Origin: Megachile rotundata
Taxonomy: Eukaryota; Arthropoda; Insecta; Hymenoptera; Megachilidae
DNA length: 64,000 nucleotides
NCBI RefSeq assembly: GCF_050947335.1
Contig: NW_027473826.1
Coordinates: 62,001-126,000 of the forward strand
Direction of reading: 5' to 3'
Positions 41,816 through 56,408 of the stretch are shown here, piece after piece. Each line of letters opens with the position of its first letter. The first letter of the stretch is position 1. Position numbers and translations under genes: made by a program. Below the pieces are notes generated by a model. It searched no databases, was not told where the DNA came from, and saw only the letters and a list, made by a program, of their open reading frames with translations.

Positions 41816-41899
41816 GAGTTAGAGTGATAATACTAAGAGTAGTGAGTATAGTAATTCTCATTCTATCGATCATATAAGCATAATATTTTCTAATAATAT
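41816..41899. repeat. Exemplar 84-bp unit with one-base insertion ('tattttc')
   Basis: The standard 'aatatggctaat' becomes 'aatattttctaat', one base longer. This also makes one of the few T4 runs in the window. The motif 'tattttc' starts at 41884, 51591, 55659 and 58731, always on an 'attctcattc' unit that follows an 'ataaggctaat' ending. The four copies fit spread by block duplication rather than four mutations. A same-length variant, 'aatatttctaat', occurs once near 20228. Confidence 0.9.
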
Positions 41900-42112
41900 G
41901 AGTTAGATTGATAATAATAACAGTAATAAGTATAGTAATTGTCGTTCTATCGATAATATAAGCATAATATGGCTAATAATATGAGTTAGATTGATAATAC
42001 TAAGAGTAGTGAGTATAGTAATTGTCGTTCTATCGATCATATAAGCATAATATGGCTAATAATATGAGTTAGATTGATAATAATAAGAGTAGTAAGTATA
42101 GTATTTGTCGTT

Positions 42113-45100
42113 CTATCGACCACTTAAGCATAATATGGCTAATAATATGAGTCAGATTGATAATAATAACAGTAATAAGTATAGTAATTGTAGTTCTATC
42201 GATAATATAAGCATAATATGGCTAATAATATGAGTTAGATTGATAATAATAAGAGTAATAAGTATAGTAATTGTCGTTCTATCGATCATTTAAGCATAAT
42301 ATGGCTAATAATATGAGTCAGATTGATAATAATAACAGCAATAAGTATAGTAATTGTCGTTCTATCGATAATATAAGCATAATATGGCTAATAATATGAG
42401 TTAGATTGATAATAATAACAGTAATAAGTATAGTAATTGTCGTTCTATCGATAATATATGCATAATATGGCTAATAATATGAGTTAGATTGATAATACTA
42501 AGAGTAGTGAGTAAAGTAATTCTCATTCTATCGATCATATAAGCATAATATGGCTACTAATATGACTTAGATTGATAATAATAAGAGTAATGGGTATAGT
42601 AATTGTAGTTCTATCGATCATATCTGCATAATATGGTTAATAATATGAGTTAGATTCATAATAATAAGAGTAATAAGTATAGTAATTGTCGTTCTATCGA
42701 TAATATGAGCATAATATGGCTAATAATATGAGTTAGATTGATAATACTAAGAGTAGTGAGTATAGTAATTCTCGTTCTATCGACCATATAAGCATAATAT
42801 GGCTAATAATATGAGTTAGATTGATAATAATAAGAGTAATGAGTATAGTAATTGTCGTTCTATCGATCATAGAAGCATAATATGGCTAATAATATGAGTT
42901 AGATTGATAATACTAAGAGTAGTGAGTATAGTAATTCTCGTTCTATCGATCATATAAGCATAATATGGCTAATAATATGAGTTAGATTGATAATAATAAG
43001 CGTAATAAGTATAGTAATTGTCGTTCTATCGATCATATAAGCATAATATGCCTAATAATACGAGTTAGAGTGATAATACTAAGAGTAGTGAGTAAAGTAA
43101 TTCTCATTCTATCGATCATATAAGCATAATATGGCTAATAATATGAGTTAGATTGATAATAATAAGAGTAATGGGTATAGTAATTGTAGTTCTATCGATC
43201 ATATCTGCATAATATGGTTAATAATATGAGTTAGATTCATAATAATAAGAGTAATAAGTATAGTAATTGTCGTTCTATCGATAATATGAGCATAATATGG
43301 CTAATAATATGAGTTAGATTGATAATACTAAGAGTAGTGAGTATAGTAATTCTCGTTCTATCGATCATATAAGCATAATATGGCTAATAATATGAGTTAG
43401 ATTGATAATAATAAGAGTAATGAGTATAGTAATTGTCGTTCTATCGATCATAGAAGCATAATATGGCTAATAATATGAGTTAGATTGATAATACTAAGAG
43501 TAGTGAGTATAGTAATTCTCGTTCTATCGATCATATAAGCATAATATGGCTAATAATATGAGTTAGATTGATAATAATAAGCGTAATAAGTATAGTAACT
43601 GTCGTTCTATCGATCATTTAAGCATAATATGGCTAATAATATGAGTTAGATTGATAATAATAAGAGTAATAACTACAGTAATTGTCGTTCTCTCGATCAT
43701 ATAAGCATAATATGGCTAATAATATGAGTTAGATTGATAATACTAAGAGTAGTGAGTATAGTAATTCTCGTTCTATCGATCATATAAGCATAATATGGCT
43801 AATAATATGAGTTAGATTGATAATAATAAGAGTAATGAGTGTAGTAATTGTAGTCCTATCGACCATTTAAGCATAATATGGCTAATAATATGAGTCAGAT
43901 TGATAATAATAACAGTAATAAGTATAGTAATTGTCGTTCTATCGATAATATAAGCATAAAGAGCTAATAATATGAGTTAGATTTATAATAATAAGAGTAA
44001 CAAGTATCGTAATTGTCGTTCAATCGATCATATAAGCATAATATGGCTAATAATATGAGTTAGATTGATAATAATAAGAGTAATAAGTATAGTAATTGTC
44101 GTTCTATCGATCATATCTGCATAATATGGTTAATAATATGAGTTAGATTGATAATAATAAGAGTAATAAGTATAGTAATTGTCGTTATATCGATCATATA
44201 ACCATAATATGGCTAATAGCATGAGTTGGATTGATAATAATAAGAGTAATGAGTATAGTAATTGTAGTTCTATCGATCATATCTGCATAATATGGTTAAT
44301 AATATGAGTTAGATTGATAATAGTGAGTGTAATAAATATAGTAATTGATGTTCTATCGCTCATATTAGCACAATATGGCTAATAATATGAGTTAGATTGA
44401 TAATAATAACAGTAATAAGTATAGTAATTGTCGTTCTATCGATAATATAAGCATAATATGGCTAATAATATGAGTTAGATTGATAATACTAAGAGTAGTG
44501 AGTATAGTAATTGTCGTTCTATCGATCATATAAGCATAATATGGTTAATAATATGAGTTAGATTCATAATAATAAGAGTAATAAGTATAGTAATTGTCGT
44601 TCTATCGATAATATGAGCATAATATGGCTAATAATATGAGTTAGATTGATAATACTAAGAGTAGTGAGTATAGTAATTCTCGTTCTATCGATCATATAAG
44701 CATAATATGGCTAATAATATGAGTTAGATTGATAATAATAAGAGTAATGAGTATAGTAATTGTCGTTCTATCGATCATAGAAGCATAATATGGCTAATAA
44801 TATGAGTTAGATTGATAATACTAAGAGTAGTGAGTATAGTAATTCTCGTTCTATCGATCATATAAGCATAATATGGCTAATAATATGAGTTAGATTGATA
44901 ATAATAAGCGTAATAAGTATAGTAATTGTCGTTCTATCGATCATTTAAGCATAATATGGCTAATAATATGAGTCAGATTGATAATAATAACAGCAATAAG
45001 TATAGTAATTGTCGTTCTATCGATAATATAAGCATAATATGGCTAATAATATGAGTTAGATTGATAATAATAACAGTAATAAGTATAGTAATTGTCGTTC

Positions 45101-47593
45101 TATCGATAATATAAGCATAATATGGCTAATAATATGAGTTAGATTGATAATAATAAGAGTAATGAGTGTAGTAATTGTAGTTCTATCGACCATTTAAGCA
45201 TAATATGGCTAACAATATGAGTCAGATTGATAATAATAACAGTAATAAGTATAGTAATTGTCGTTCTATCGATAATATAAGCATAAAGAGCTAATAATAT
45301 GAGTTAGATTTATAATAATTTGAGTAATAAGTATAGTAACTGTCGTTCTATCGATCATGTAAGCACAATATGGCTAATAAAATGAGTTAGATTGATAATA
45401 ATAAGAGTAATAAGTATAGTAATTGTCGTTCTATCGATCATATCTGCATAATATGGTTAATAATATGAGTTAGATTGATAATAATAAGAGTAATAAGTAT
45501 AGTAATTGTCGTTATATCGATCATATAACCATAATATGGCTAATAGCATGAGTTGGATTGATAATAATAAGAGTAATGAGTATAGTAATTGTAGTTCTAT
45601 CGATCATATCTGCATAATATGGTTAATAATATGAGTTAGATAGATAATAGTGAGTGTAATAAATATAGTAATTGATGTTCTATCGCTCATATTAGCACAA
45701 TATGGCTAATAATATGAGTTAGATTGATAATAATAACAGTAATAAGTATAGTAATTGTCGTTCTATCGATAATATAAGCATAATATGGCTAATAATATGA
45801 GTTAGATTGATAATACTAAGAGTAGTGAGTATAGTAATTGTCGTTCTATCGATCATATAAGCATAATATGGTTAATAATATGAGTTAGATTGATAATAAT
45901 AAGAGTAATAAGTATAGTATTTGTCGTTCTATCGATCATATAAGCATAATATGGCTAATAATACGAGTTAGATTGATAATAATAAGAGTAATAAGTATAG
46001 TAATTGTCTTTCTATCGATCATTTAAGCATAATATGGCTAATAATATGAGTTAGATTGATAATAATAAGAGTAATAAGTATAGTAATTGTCGTTCTATCG
46101 ATCATTTAAGCATAATATGGCTAATAATATGAGTTAGGTTGATAATAATAACAGTAATAAGTATAGTAATTGTCGTTCTATCGATAATATGAGCATAATA
46201 TGGCTAATAATATGAGTTAGATTGATAATACTAAGAGTAGTGAGTATAGTAATTCTCGTTCTAGCGATCATATAAGCATAATATGGCTAATAATATGAGT
46301 TAGATTGATAATAATAAGAGTAATGAGTATAGTAATTGTCGTTCTATCGATCATAGAAGCATAATATGGCTAATAATATGAGTTAGATTGATAATACTAA
46401 GAGTAGTGAGTATAGTAATTCTCGTTCTATCGATCATATAAGCATAATATGGCTCATAATATGAGTTAGATTGATAATAATAAGCGTAATAAGTATAGTA
46501 ATTGTCGTTCTATCGATCATTTAAGCATAATATGGCTAATAATATGAGTTAGATTGATAATAATAAGAGTAATAACTACAGTAATTGTCGTTCTCTCGAT
46601 CATATAAGCATAATATGGCTAATAATATGAGTTAGATTGATAATACTAAGAGTAGTGAGTATAGTAATTCTCGTTCTATCGATCATACAAGCATAATATG
46701 GCTAATAATATGAGCTAGATTGATAATAATAAGAGTAATGAGTATAGTAATTGTAGTTCTATCGACCACTTAAGCATAATATGGCTAATAATATGAGTCA
46801 GATTGATAATAATAACAGTAATAAGTATAGTAATTGTAGTTCTATCGATAATATAAGCATAATATGGCTAATAATATGAGTTAGATTGATAATAATAAGA
46901 GTAATAAGTATAGTAATTGTCGTTCTATCGATCATTTAAGCATAATATGCCTAATAATACGAGTTAGATTGATAATAATAAGCGTAATAAGTATAGTAAT
47001 TGTCGTTCTATCGATCATATAAGCATAATATGCCTAATAATACGAGTTAGAGTGATAATACTAAGAGTAGTGAGTAAAGTAATTCTCATTCTATCGATCA
47101 TATAAGCATAATATGGCTAATAATATGAGTTAGATTGATAATAATAAGAGTAATGGGTATAGTAATTGTAGTTCTATCGATCATATCTGCATAATATGGC
47201 TAATAATATGAGTTAGATTGATAATAATAAGCGTAATAAGTATAGTAATTGTCGTTCTATCGATCATTTAAGCATAATATGGCTAATAATATGAGTTAGA
47301 TTGATAATAATAAGAGTAATAACTACAGTAATTGTCGTTCTCTCGATCATATAAGCATAATATGGCTAATAATATGAGTTAGATTGATAATACTAAGAGT
47401 AGTGAGTATAGTAATTCTCGTTCTATCGATCATATAAGCATAATATGGCTAATAATATGAGTTAGATTGATAATAATAAGAGTAATGAGTGTAGTAATTG
47501 TAGTTCTATCGACCATTTAAGCATAATATGGCTAATAATATGAGTCATATTGATAATAATAACAGTAATAAGTATAGTAATTGTCGTTCTATC
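42113..47593. repeat. Third copy (C) of the 23-28.6 kb block
   Basis: Bases 42113-47593 align to 23112-28593 at offset 19001, and in part to copy B at offset 12114 (32233/44347, 33560/45674). Copy C carries private changes, for example 'ggctactaatatgacttag' near 42550 and 'cgaccatataagc' near 42784. A cluster of changes also lies near 44000 ('gtaacaagtatcgtaattg', 'ttcaatcg', 'catataagcataat' where A and B have 'catgtaagcacaat'). That cluster looks like a short patch from another unit type. Copy C is older than the A/B pair. Confidence 0.85.
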
Positions 47594-50500
47594 GATAATA
47601 TAAGCATAAAGAGCTAATAATATGAGTTAGATTTATAATAATAAGAGTAATAAGTATAGTAACTGTCGTTCTATCGATCATGTAAGCACAATATGGCTAA
47701 TAATATGAGTTAGATTGATAATAATAAGAGTAATAAGTATAGTAATTGTCGTTCTATCGATCATATCTGCATAATATGGTTAATAATATGAGTTAGATTG
47801 ATAATAATAACAGTAATAAGTATAGTAATTGTCGTTCTATCGATAATATAAGCATAAAGAGCTAATAATATGAGTTAGATTTATAATAATAAGAGTAATA
47901 AGTATAGTAACTGTCGTTCTATCGATCATGTAAGCACAATATGGCTAATAATATGAGTTAGATTGATAATAATAAGAGTAATAAGTATAGTAATTGTCGT
48001 TCTATCGATCATATCTGCATAATATGGTTAATAATATGAGTTAGATTGATAATAATAAGAGTAATAAGTATAGTAATTGTCGTTATATCGATCATATAAC
48101 CATAATATGGCTAATAGCATGAGTTGGATTGATAATAATAAGAGTAATGAGTATAGTAATTGTAGTTCTATCGATCATATCTGCATAATATGGTTAATAA
48201 TATGAGTTAGATTGATAATAGTGAGTGTAATAAATATAGTAATTGATGTTCTATCGCTCATATTAGCACAATATGGCTAATAATATGAGTTAGATTGATA
48301 ATAATAACAGTAATAAGTATAGTAATTGTCGTTCTATCGATAATATAAGCATAATATGGCTAATAATATGAGTTAGATTGATAATACTAAGAGTAGTGAG
48401 TATAGTAATTGTCGTTCTATCGATCATATAAGCATAATATGGTTAATAATATGAGTTAGATTGATAATAATAACAGTAATAAGTATAGTATTTGTCGTTC
48501 TATCGATCATATAAGCATAATATGGCTAATAATACGAGTTATATTGATAATAATAAGAGTAATAAGTATAGTAATTGTCTTTCTATCGATCATTTAAGCA
48601 TAATATGGCTAATAATATGAGTTAGATTGATAATAATAAGAGTAATAAGTATAGTAATTGTCGTTCTATCGATCATTTAAGCATAATATGGCTAATAATA
48701 TGAGTTAGGTTGATAATAATAACAGTAATAAGTATAGTAATTGTCGTTCTATCGATAATATGAGCATAATATGGCTAATAATATGAGTTAGATTGATAAT
48801 ACTAAGAGTAGTGAGTATAGTAATTCTCGTTCTATCGATCATATAAGCATAATATGGCTAATAATATGAGTTAGATTGATAATAATAAGAGTAATGAGTA
48901 TAGTAATTGTCGTTCTATCGATCATAGAAGCATAATATGGCTAATAATATGAGTTAGATTGATAATACTAAGAGTAGTGAGTATAGTAATTCTCGTTCTA
49001 TCGATCATATAAGCATAATATGGCTAATAATATGAGTTAGATTGATAATAATAAGCGTAATAAGTATAGTAATTGTCGTTCTATCGATCATTTAAGCATA
49101 ATATGGCTAATAATATGAGTCAGATTGATAATAATAACAGTAATAAGTATAGTAATTGTAGTTCTATCGATAATATAAGCATAATATGGCTAATAATATG
49201 AGTTAGATTGATAATAATAAGAGTAATAAGTATAGTAATTGTCGTTCTATCGATCATTTAAGCATAATATGGCTAATAATATGAGTCAGATTGATAATAA
49301 TAACAGCAATAAGTATAGTAATTGTCGTTCTATCGATAATATAAGCATAATATGGCTAATAATATGAGTTAGATTGATAATAATAACAGTAATAAGTATA
49401 GTAATTGTCGTTCTATCGATAATATAAGCATAATATGGCTAATAATATGAGTTAGATTGATAATAATAAGAGTAATGAGTGTAGTAATTGTAGTTCTATC
49501 GACCATTTAAGCATAATATGGCTAACAATATGAGTCAGATTGATAATAATAACAGTAATAAGTATAGTAATTGTCGTTCTATCGATAATATAAGCATAAA
49601 GAGCTAATAATATGAGTTAGATTTATAATAATAAGAGTAATAAGTATAGTAACTGTCGTTCTATCGATCATGTAAGCACAATATGGCTAATAATATGAGT
49701 TAGATTGATAATAATAAGAGTAATAAGTATAGTAATTGTCGTTCTATCGATCATATCTGCATAATATGGTTAATAATATGAGTTAGATTGATAATAATAA
49801 GAGTAATAAGTATAGTAATTGTCGTTATATCGATCATATAACCATAATATGGCTAATAGCATGAGTTGGATTGATAATAATAAGAGTAATGAGTATAGTA
49901 ATTGTAGTTCTATCGATCATATCTGCATAATATGGTTAATAATATGAGTTAGATAGATAATAGTGAGTGTAATAAATATAGTAATTGATGTTCTATCGCT
50001 CATATTAGCACAATATGGCTAATAATATGAGTTAGATTGATAATAATAACAGTAATAAGTATAGTGATTGTCGTTCTATCGATAATATAAGCATAATATG
50101 GCTAATAATATGAGTTAGATTGATAATACTAAGAGTAGTGAGTATAGTAATTGTCGTTCTATCGATCATATAAGCATAATATGGTTAATAATATGAGTTA
50201 GATTGATAATAATAAGAGTAATAAGTATAGTATTTGTCGTTCTATCGATCATATAAGCATAATATGGCTAATAATACGAGTTAGATTGATAATAATAAGA
50301 GTAATAAGTATAGTAATTGTCTTTCTATCGATCATTCAAGCATAATATGGCTAATAATATGAGTTAGATTTATAATAATAAGAGTAATAAGTATAGTAAC
50401 TGTCGTTCTATCGATCATGTAAGCACAATATGGCTAATAATATGAGTTAGATTGATAATAATAAGAGTAATGAGTATAGTAATTGTCGTTCTATCGATCA

Positions 50501-51207
50501 TAGAAGCATAATATGGCTAATAATATGAGTTAGATTGATAATACTAAGAGTAGTGAGTATAGTAATTCTCGTTCTATCGATCATATAAGCATAATATGGC
50601 TCATAATATGAGTTAGATTGATAATAATAAGAGTAATAAGTATAGTATTTGTCGTTCTATCGATCATATAAGCATAATATGGCTAATAATATGTGTTAGA
50701 TTGATAATAATAAGAGTAATAAGTATAGTAATTGTCGTTCTATCGATCATTTAAGCATAATATGGGTAATAATATGAGTCAGATTGATAATAATAACAGT
50801 AATAAGTATAGTAATTGTCGTTCTATCGATAATATAAGCATAATATGGCTAATAGTATGAGTTAGATTGATAATACTAAGAGTAGTGAGTATAGTATTTG
50901 TCGTTCTATCGATAATATAAGCATAATATGGCTAATAATATGAGTTAGATTGATAATACTAAGAGTAGTGAGTATAGTAATTGTCGTTCTATCGATCATA
51001 TAAGCATAATATGGCTAATAATATGAGTTAGATTGATAATAATAAGAGTAATAAGTATAGTATTTGTCGTTCTATCGATCATGTAAGCATAATATGGCTA
51101 ATAATACGAGTTAGATTGATAATAATAGGAGTAATAAGTATAGTAATTGTCGTTCTATCGATCATATAAGCATAATATGGCTAATAATATGAGTTAGATT
51201 GATAATA
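45406..51207. repeat. 5.8-kb duplicated block, right copy (offset 9956)
   Basis: This is the right-hand partner of 35450-41251. Its left part overlaps block C. At 47594 the alignment to block A/B at offset 19001/12114 stops, while the alignment at 9956 continues. That is the expected mark of a crossover joining two register-shifted copies. The block ends at 51207, where a TATCGATA unit replaces the 'actaag' unit of the left copy. Confidence 0.9.
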
Positions 51208-53336
51208 ATAACAGTAATAAGTATAGTAATTGTCGTTCTATCGATAATATAAGCATAATATGGCTAATAATATGAGTTAGATTGATAATACTAAGAGTAG
51301 TGAGTATAGTAATTCTCGTTCTATCGATCATATAAGCATAATATGGCTAATAATATGAGTTAGATTGATAATACTAAGAGTAGTGAGTATAGTAATTCTC
51401 GTTCTATCGATCATATAAGCATAATATGGCTAATAATATGAGTTAGATTGATAATAATAAGAGTAATAACTACAGTAATTGTCGTTCTATCGATCATATA
51501 AGCATAATAAGGCTAATAATATGAGTTAGAGTGATAATACTAAGAGTAGTGAGTATAGTAATTCTCATTCTATCGATCATATAAGCATAATATTTTCTAA
51601 TAATATGAGTTAGATTGATAATAATAACAGTAATAAGTATAGTAATTGTCGTTCTATCGATAATATAAGCATAATATGGCTAATAATATGAGTTAGATTG
51701 ATAATACTAAGAGTAGTGAGTATAGTAATTGTCGTTCTATCGATCATATAAGCATAATATGGCTAATAATATGAGTTAGATTGATAATAATAAGAGTAAT
51801 AAGTATAGTATTTGTCGTTCTATCGATCATGTAAGCATAATATGGCTAATAATACGAGTTAGATTGATGATAATAAGAGTAATGAGTATAGTAATTGTAG
51901 ATCTATCGATCATTTAAGCATAATATGGCTAATAATATGAGTTAGATTGATAATAATAAGAGTAATAAGTATAGTATTTGTCGTTCTATCGATCATGTAA
52001 GCATAATATGGCTAATAATACGAGTTAGATTGATAATAATAGGAGTAATAAGTATAGTAATTGTCGTTCTATCGATCATATAAGCATAATATGGCTAATA
52101 ATATGAGTTAGATTGATAATACTAAGAGTAGTGAGTATAGTAATTCTCGTTCTATCGATCATATAAGCATAATATGGCTAATAATATGAGTTAGATTGAT
52201 AATAATAAGAGTAATATGTATAGTAATTGTCGTTCTCTCGATCATATAAGCATAATATGGCTAATAATATGAGTTAGAGTGATAATACTAAGAGTAGTGA
52301 GTATAGTAATTCTCATTCTATCGATCATATAAGCATAATATGGCTAATAATATGAGTTAGATTGATAATAATAACAGTAACAAGTATAGTAATTGTCGTT
52401 CTATCGATAATATAAGCATAATATGGCTAATAATATGAGTTAGATTGATAATACTAAGAGTAGTGAGTATAGTAATTGTCGTTCTATCGATCATATAAGC
52501 ATAATATGGCTAATAATATGAGTTAGATTGGTAATAATAAGAGTAATAAGTATAGTATTTGTCGTTCTATCGATCATGTAAGCATAATATGGCTAATAAT
52601 ACGAGTTAGATTGATGATAATAAGAGTAATGAGTATAGTAATTGTAGATCTATCGATCATTTAAGCATAATATGGCTAATAATATGAGTTAGATTGATAA
52701 TAATAACAGTAATAAGTATAGTAATTGTCGTTCTATCGATAATATAATCATAATATGGCTAATAATATGAGTTAGATTGATAATACTAAGAGTAGTGAGT
52801 ATAGTAATTGTCGTTCTATCGATCATATAAGCATAATATGGCTAATAATATGAGTTAGATTGATAATAATAAGAGTAATAAGTATAGTATTTGTCGTTCT
52901 ATCGATCATGTAAGCATAATATGGCTAATAATACGTGTTAGATTGATGATGATAAGAGTAATGAGTATAGTAATTGTAGATCTATCGATCATTTAAGCAT
53001 AATATGGCTAATAATATGAGTTAGATTGATAATAATAACAGTAATAAGTATAGTAATTGTCGTTCTATCGATAATATAAGCATAATATGGCTAATAATAT
53101 GAGTTAGATTGATAATACTAAGAGTAGTGAGTATAGTAATTCTCGTTCTATCGATCATATAAGCATAATATGGCTAATAATATGAGTTAGATTGATAATA
53201 ATAAGAGTAATGAGTATAGTAATTGTAGTTCTATCGATCATATCGGCATAATATGGTTAATAATATGAGTTAGATTCATAATAATAAGAGTAATAAGTAT
53301 AGTAATTGTCGTTCTATCGATCATATAAGCATAATA

Positions 53337-56310
53337 TGGCCAATAATATGAGTTAGATTGATAATACTAAGAGTAGTGAGTATAGTAATTCTCGTTCTAT
53401 CGATCATATAAGCATAATATGGCTAATAATATGAGTTAGATTGATAATAATAAGAGTAATAACTACAGTAATTGTCGTTCTATCGATCATATAAGCATAA
53501 TAAGGCTAATAATATGAGTTAGAGTGATAATACTAAGAGTAGTGAGTATAGTAATTCTCATTCTATCGATCATATAAGCATAATATGGCTAATAATATGA
53601 GTTAGATTGATAATAATAAGAGTAATGAGTATAGTAATTGTAGTTCTATCGATCATATCGGCATAATATGGTTAATAATATGAGTTAGATTCATAATAAT
53701 AAGAGTAATAAGTATAGTAATTGTCGTTCTATCGATCATATAAGCATAATATGGCTAATAATATGAGTTAGATTGATAATAATAAGAGTAATATGTATAG
53801 TAATTGTCGTTCTCTCGATCATATAAGCATAATATGGCTAATAATATGAGTTAGAGTGATAATACTAAGAGTAGTGAGTATAGTAATTCTCATTCTATCG
53901 ATCATATAAGCATAATATGGCTAATAATATGAGTTAGATTGATAATAATAACAGTAATAAGTATAGTAATTGTCGTTCTATCGATAATATAAGCATAATA
54001 TGGCTAATAATATGAGTTAGATTGATAATACTAAGAGTAGTGAGTATAGTAATTGTCGTTCTATCGATCATATAAGCATAATATGGCTAATAACATGAGT
54101 TAGATTGGTAATAATAAGAGTAATAAGTATAGTATTTGTCGTTCTATCGATCATGTAAGCATAATATGGCTAATAATACGAGTTAGATTGATGATAATAA
54201 GAGTAATGAGTATAGTAATTGTAGATCTATCGATCATTTATGCATAATATGGCTAATAATATGAGTTAGATTGATAATAATAACAGTAATAAGTATAGTA
54301 ATTGTCGTTCTATCGATAATATAATCATAATATGGCTAATAATATGAGTTAGATTGATAATACTAAGAGTAGTGAGTATAGTAATTCTCGTTCTATCGAT
54401 CATATAAGCATAATATGGCTAATAATATGAGTTAGATTGATAATAATAAGAGTAATAAGTATAGTATTTGTCGTTCTATCGATCATATAAGCATAATATG
54501 GCTAATAATATGTGTTAGATTGATAATAATAAGAGTAATAAGTATAGTAATTGTCGTTCTATCGATCATTTAAGCATAATATGGGTAATAATATGAGTCA
54601 GATTGATAATAATAACAGTAATAAGTATAGTAATTGTCGTTCTATCGATAATATAAGCATAATATGGCTAATAGTATGAGTTAGATTGATAATACTAAGA
54701 GTAGTGAGTATAGTATTTGTCGTTCTATCGATAATATAAGCATAATATGGCTAATAATATGAGTTAGATTGATAATACTAAGAGTAGTGAGTATAGTAAT
54801 TGTCGTTCTATCGATCATATAAGCATAATATGGCTAATAATATGAGTTAGATTGATAATAATAAGAGTAATAAGTATAGTATTTGTCGTTCTATCGATCA
54901 TGTAAGCATAATATGGCTAATAATACGAGTTAGATTGATAATAATAGGAGTAATAAGTATAGTAATTGTCGTTCTATCGATCATATAAGCATAATATGGC
55001 TAATAATATGAGTTAGATTGATAATACTAAGAGTAGTGAGTATAGTAATTCTCGTTCTATCGATCATATAAGCATAATATGGCTAATAATATGAGTAAGA
55101 TTGATAATAATAAGAGTAATAAGTATAGTATTTGTCGTTCTATCGATCATGTAAGCATAATATGGCTAATAATACGTGTTAGATTGATGATAATAAGAGT
55201 AATGAGTATAGTAATTGTAGATCTATCGATCATTTAAGCATAATATGGCTAATAATATGAGTTAGATTGATAATAATAACAGTAATAAGTATAGTAATTG
55301 TCGTTCTATCGATAATATAAGCATAATATGGCTAATAATATGAGTTAGATTGATAATACTAAGAGTAGTGAGTATAGTAATTCTCGTTCTATCGATCATA
55401 TAAGCATAATATGGCTAATAATATGAGTTAGATTGATAATACTAAGAGTAGTGAGTATAGTAATTCTCGTTCTATCGATCATATAAGCATAATATGGCTA
55501 ATAATATGAGTTAGATTGATAATAATAAGAGTAATAACTACAGTAATTGTCGTTCTATCGATCATATAAGCATAATAAGGCTAATAATATGAGTTAGAGT
55601 GATAATACTAAGAGTAGTGAGTATAGTAATTCTCATTCTATCGATCATATAAGCATAATATTTTCTAATAATATGAGTTAGATTGATAATAATAACAGTA
55701 ATAAGTATAGTAATTGTCGTTCTATCGATAATATAAGCATAATATGGCTAATAATATGAGTTAGATTGATAATACTAAGAGTAGTGAGTATAGTAATTGT
55801 CGTTCTATCGATCATATAAGCATAATATGGCTAATAATATGAGTTAGATTGATAATAATAAGAGTAATAAGTATAGTATTTGTCGTTCTATCGATCATGT
55901 AAGCATAATATGGCTAATAATACGAGTTAGATTGATGATAATAAGAGTAATGAGTATAGTAATTGTAGATCTATCGATCATTTAAGCATAATATGGCTAA
56001 TAATATGAGTTAGATTGATAATAATAACAGTAATAAGTATAGTAATTGTCGTTCTATCGATAATATAATCATAATAGGGCTAATAATATGAGTTAGATTG
56101 ATAATACTAAGAGTAGTGAGTATAGTAATTCTCGTTCTATCGATCATATAAGCATAATATGGCTAATAATATGTGTTAGATTGATAATAATAAGAGTAAT
56201 AAGTATAGTAATTGTCGTTCTATCGATCATTTAAGCATAATATGGGTAATAATATGAGTCAGATTGATAATAATAACAGTAATAAGTATAGTAATTGTCG
56301 TTCTATCGAT
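53337..56310. repeat. 3.07-kb tandem duplication, left copy
   Basis: Bases 53337-56310 match 56409-59382 at offset 3072 bp, which is 37 units plus the one-base-insertion unit. Anchors are 'ggctaatagtatg' (54666/57738), 'taacatgagttagattggt' (54091/57163), 'tattttc' (55659/58731) and 'cataatagggc'. Four differences were noticed: 'gataatgctaag' twice, 'tggttaat' and 'aacagcaat', all in the right copy. The identity is close to 99.9% by eye. Confidence 0.9.
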
Positions 56311-56408
56311 AATATAAGCATAATATGGCTAATAATATGAGTTAGATTGATAATACTAAGAGTAGTGAGTATAGTAATTGTCGTTCTATCGATCATATAA
56401 GCATAATA

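Larger units (their letters stand above)
40555..42111. repeat. 1.5-kb block, copy 1 (offset 13775)
   Basis: This aligns to 54330-55886 at offset 13775. Shared rare markers are 'ggctaatagtatg' (40891/54666), 'gagtaagattg' (41318/55093), 'aataggagtaataag' and the 84-bp unit with 'tattttctaat' (41884/55659). One difference was noted ('ggctcataat' against 'ggctaataat'). The block links the middle of the array to the right-hand sublineage. Confidence 0.85.
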
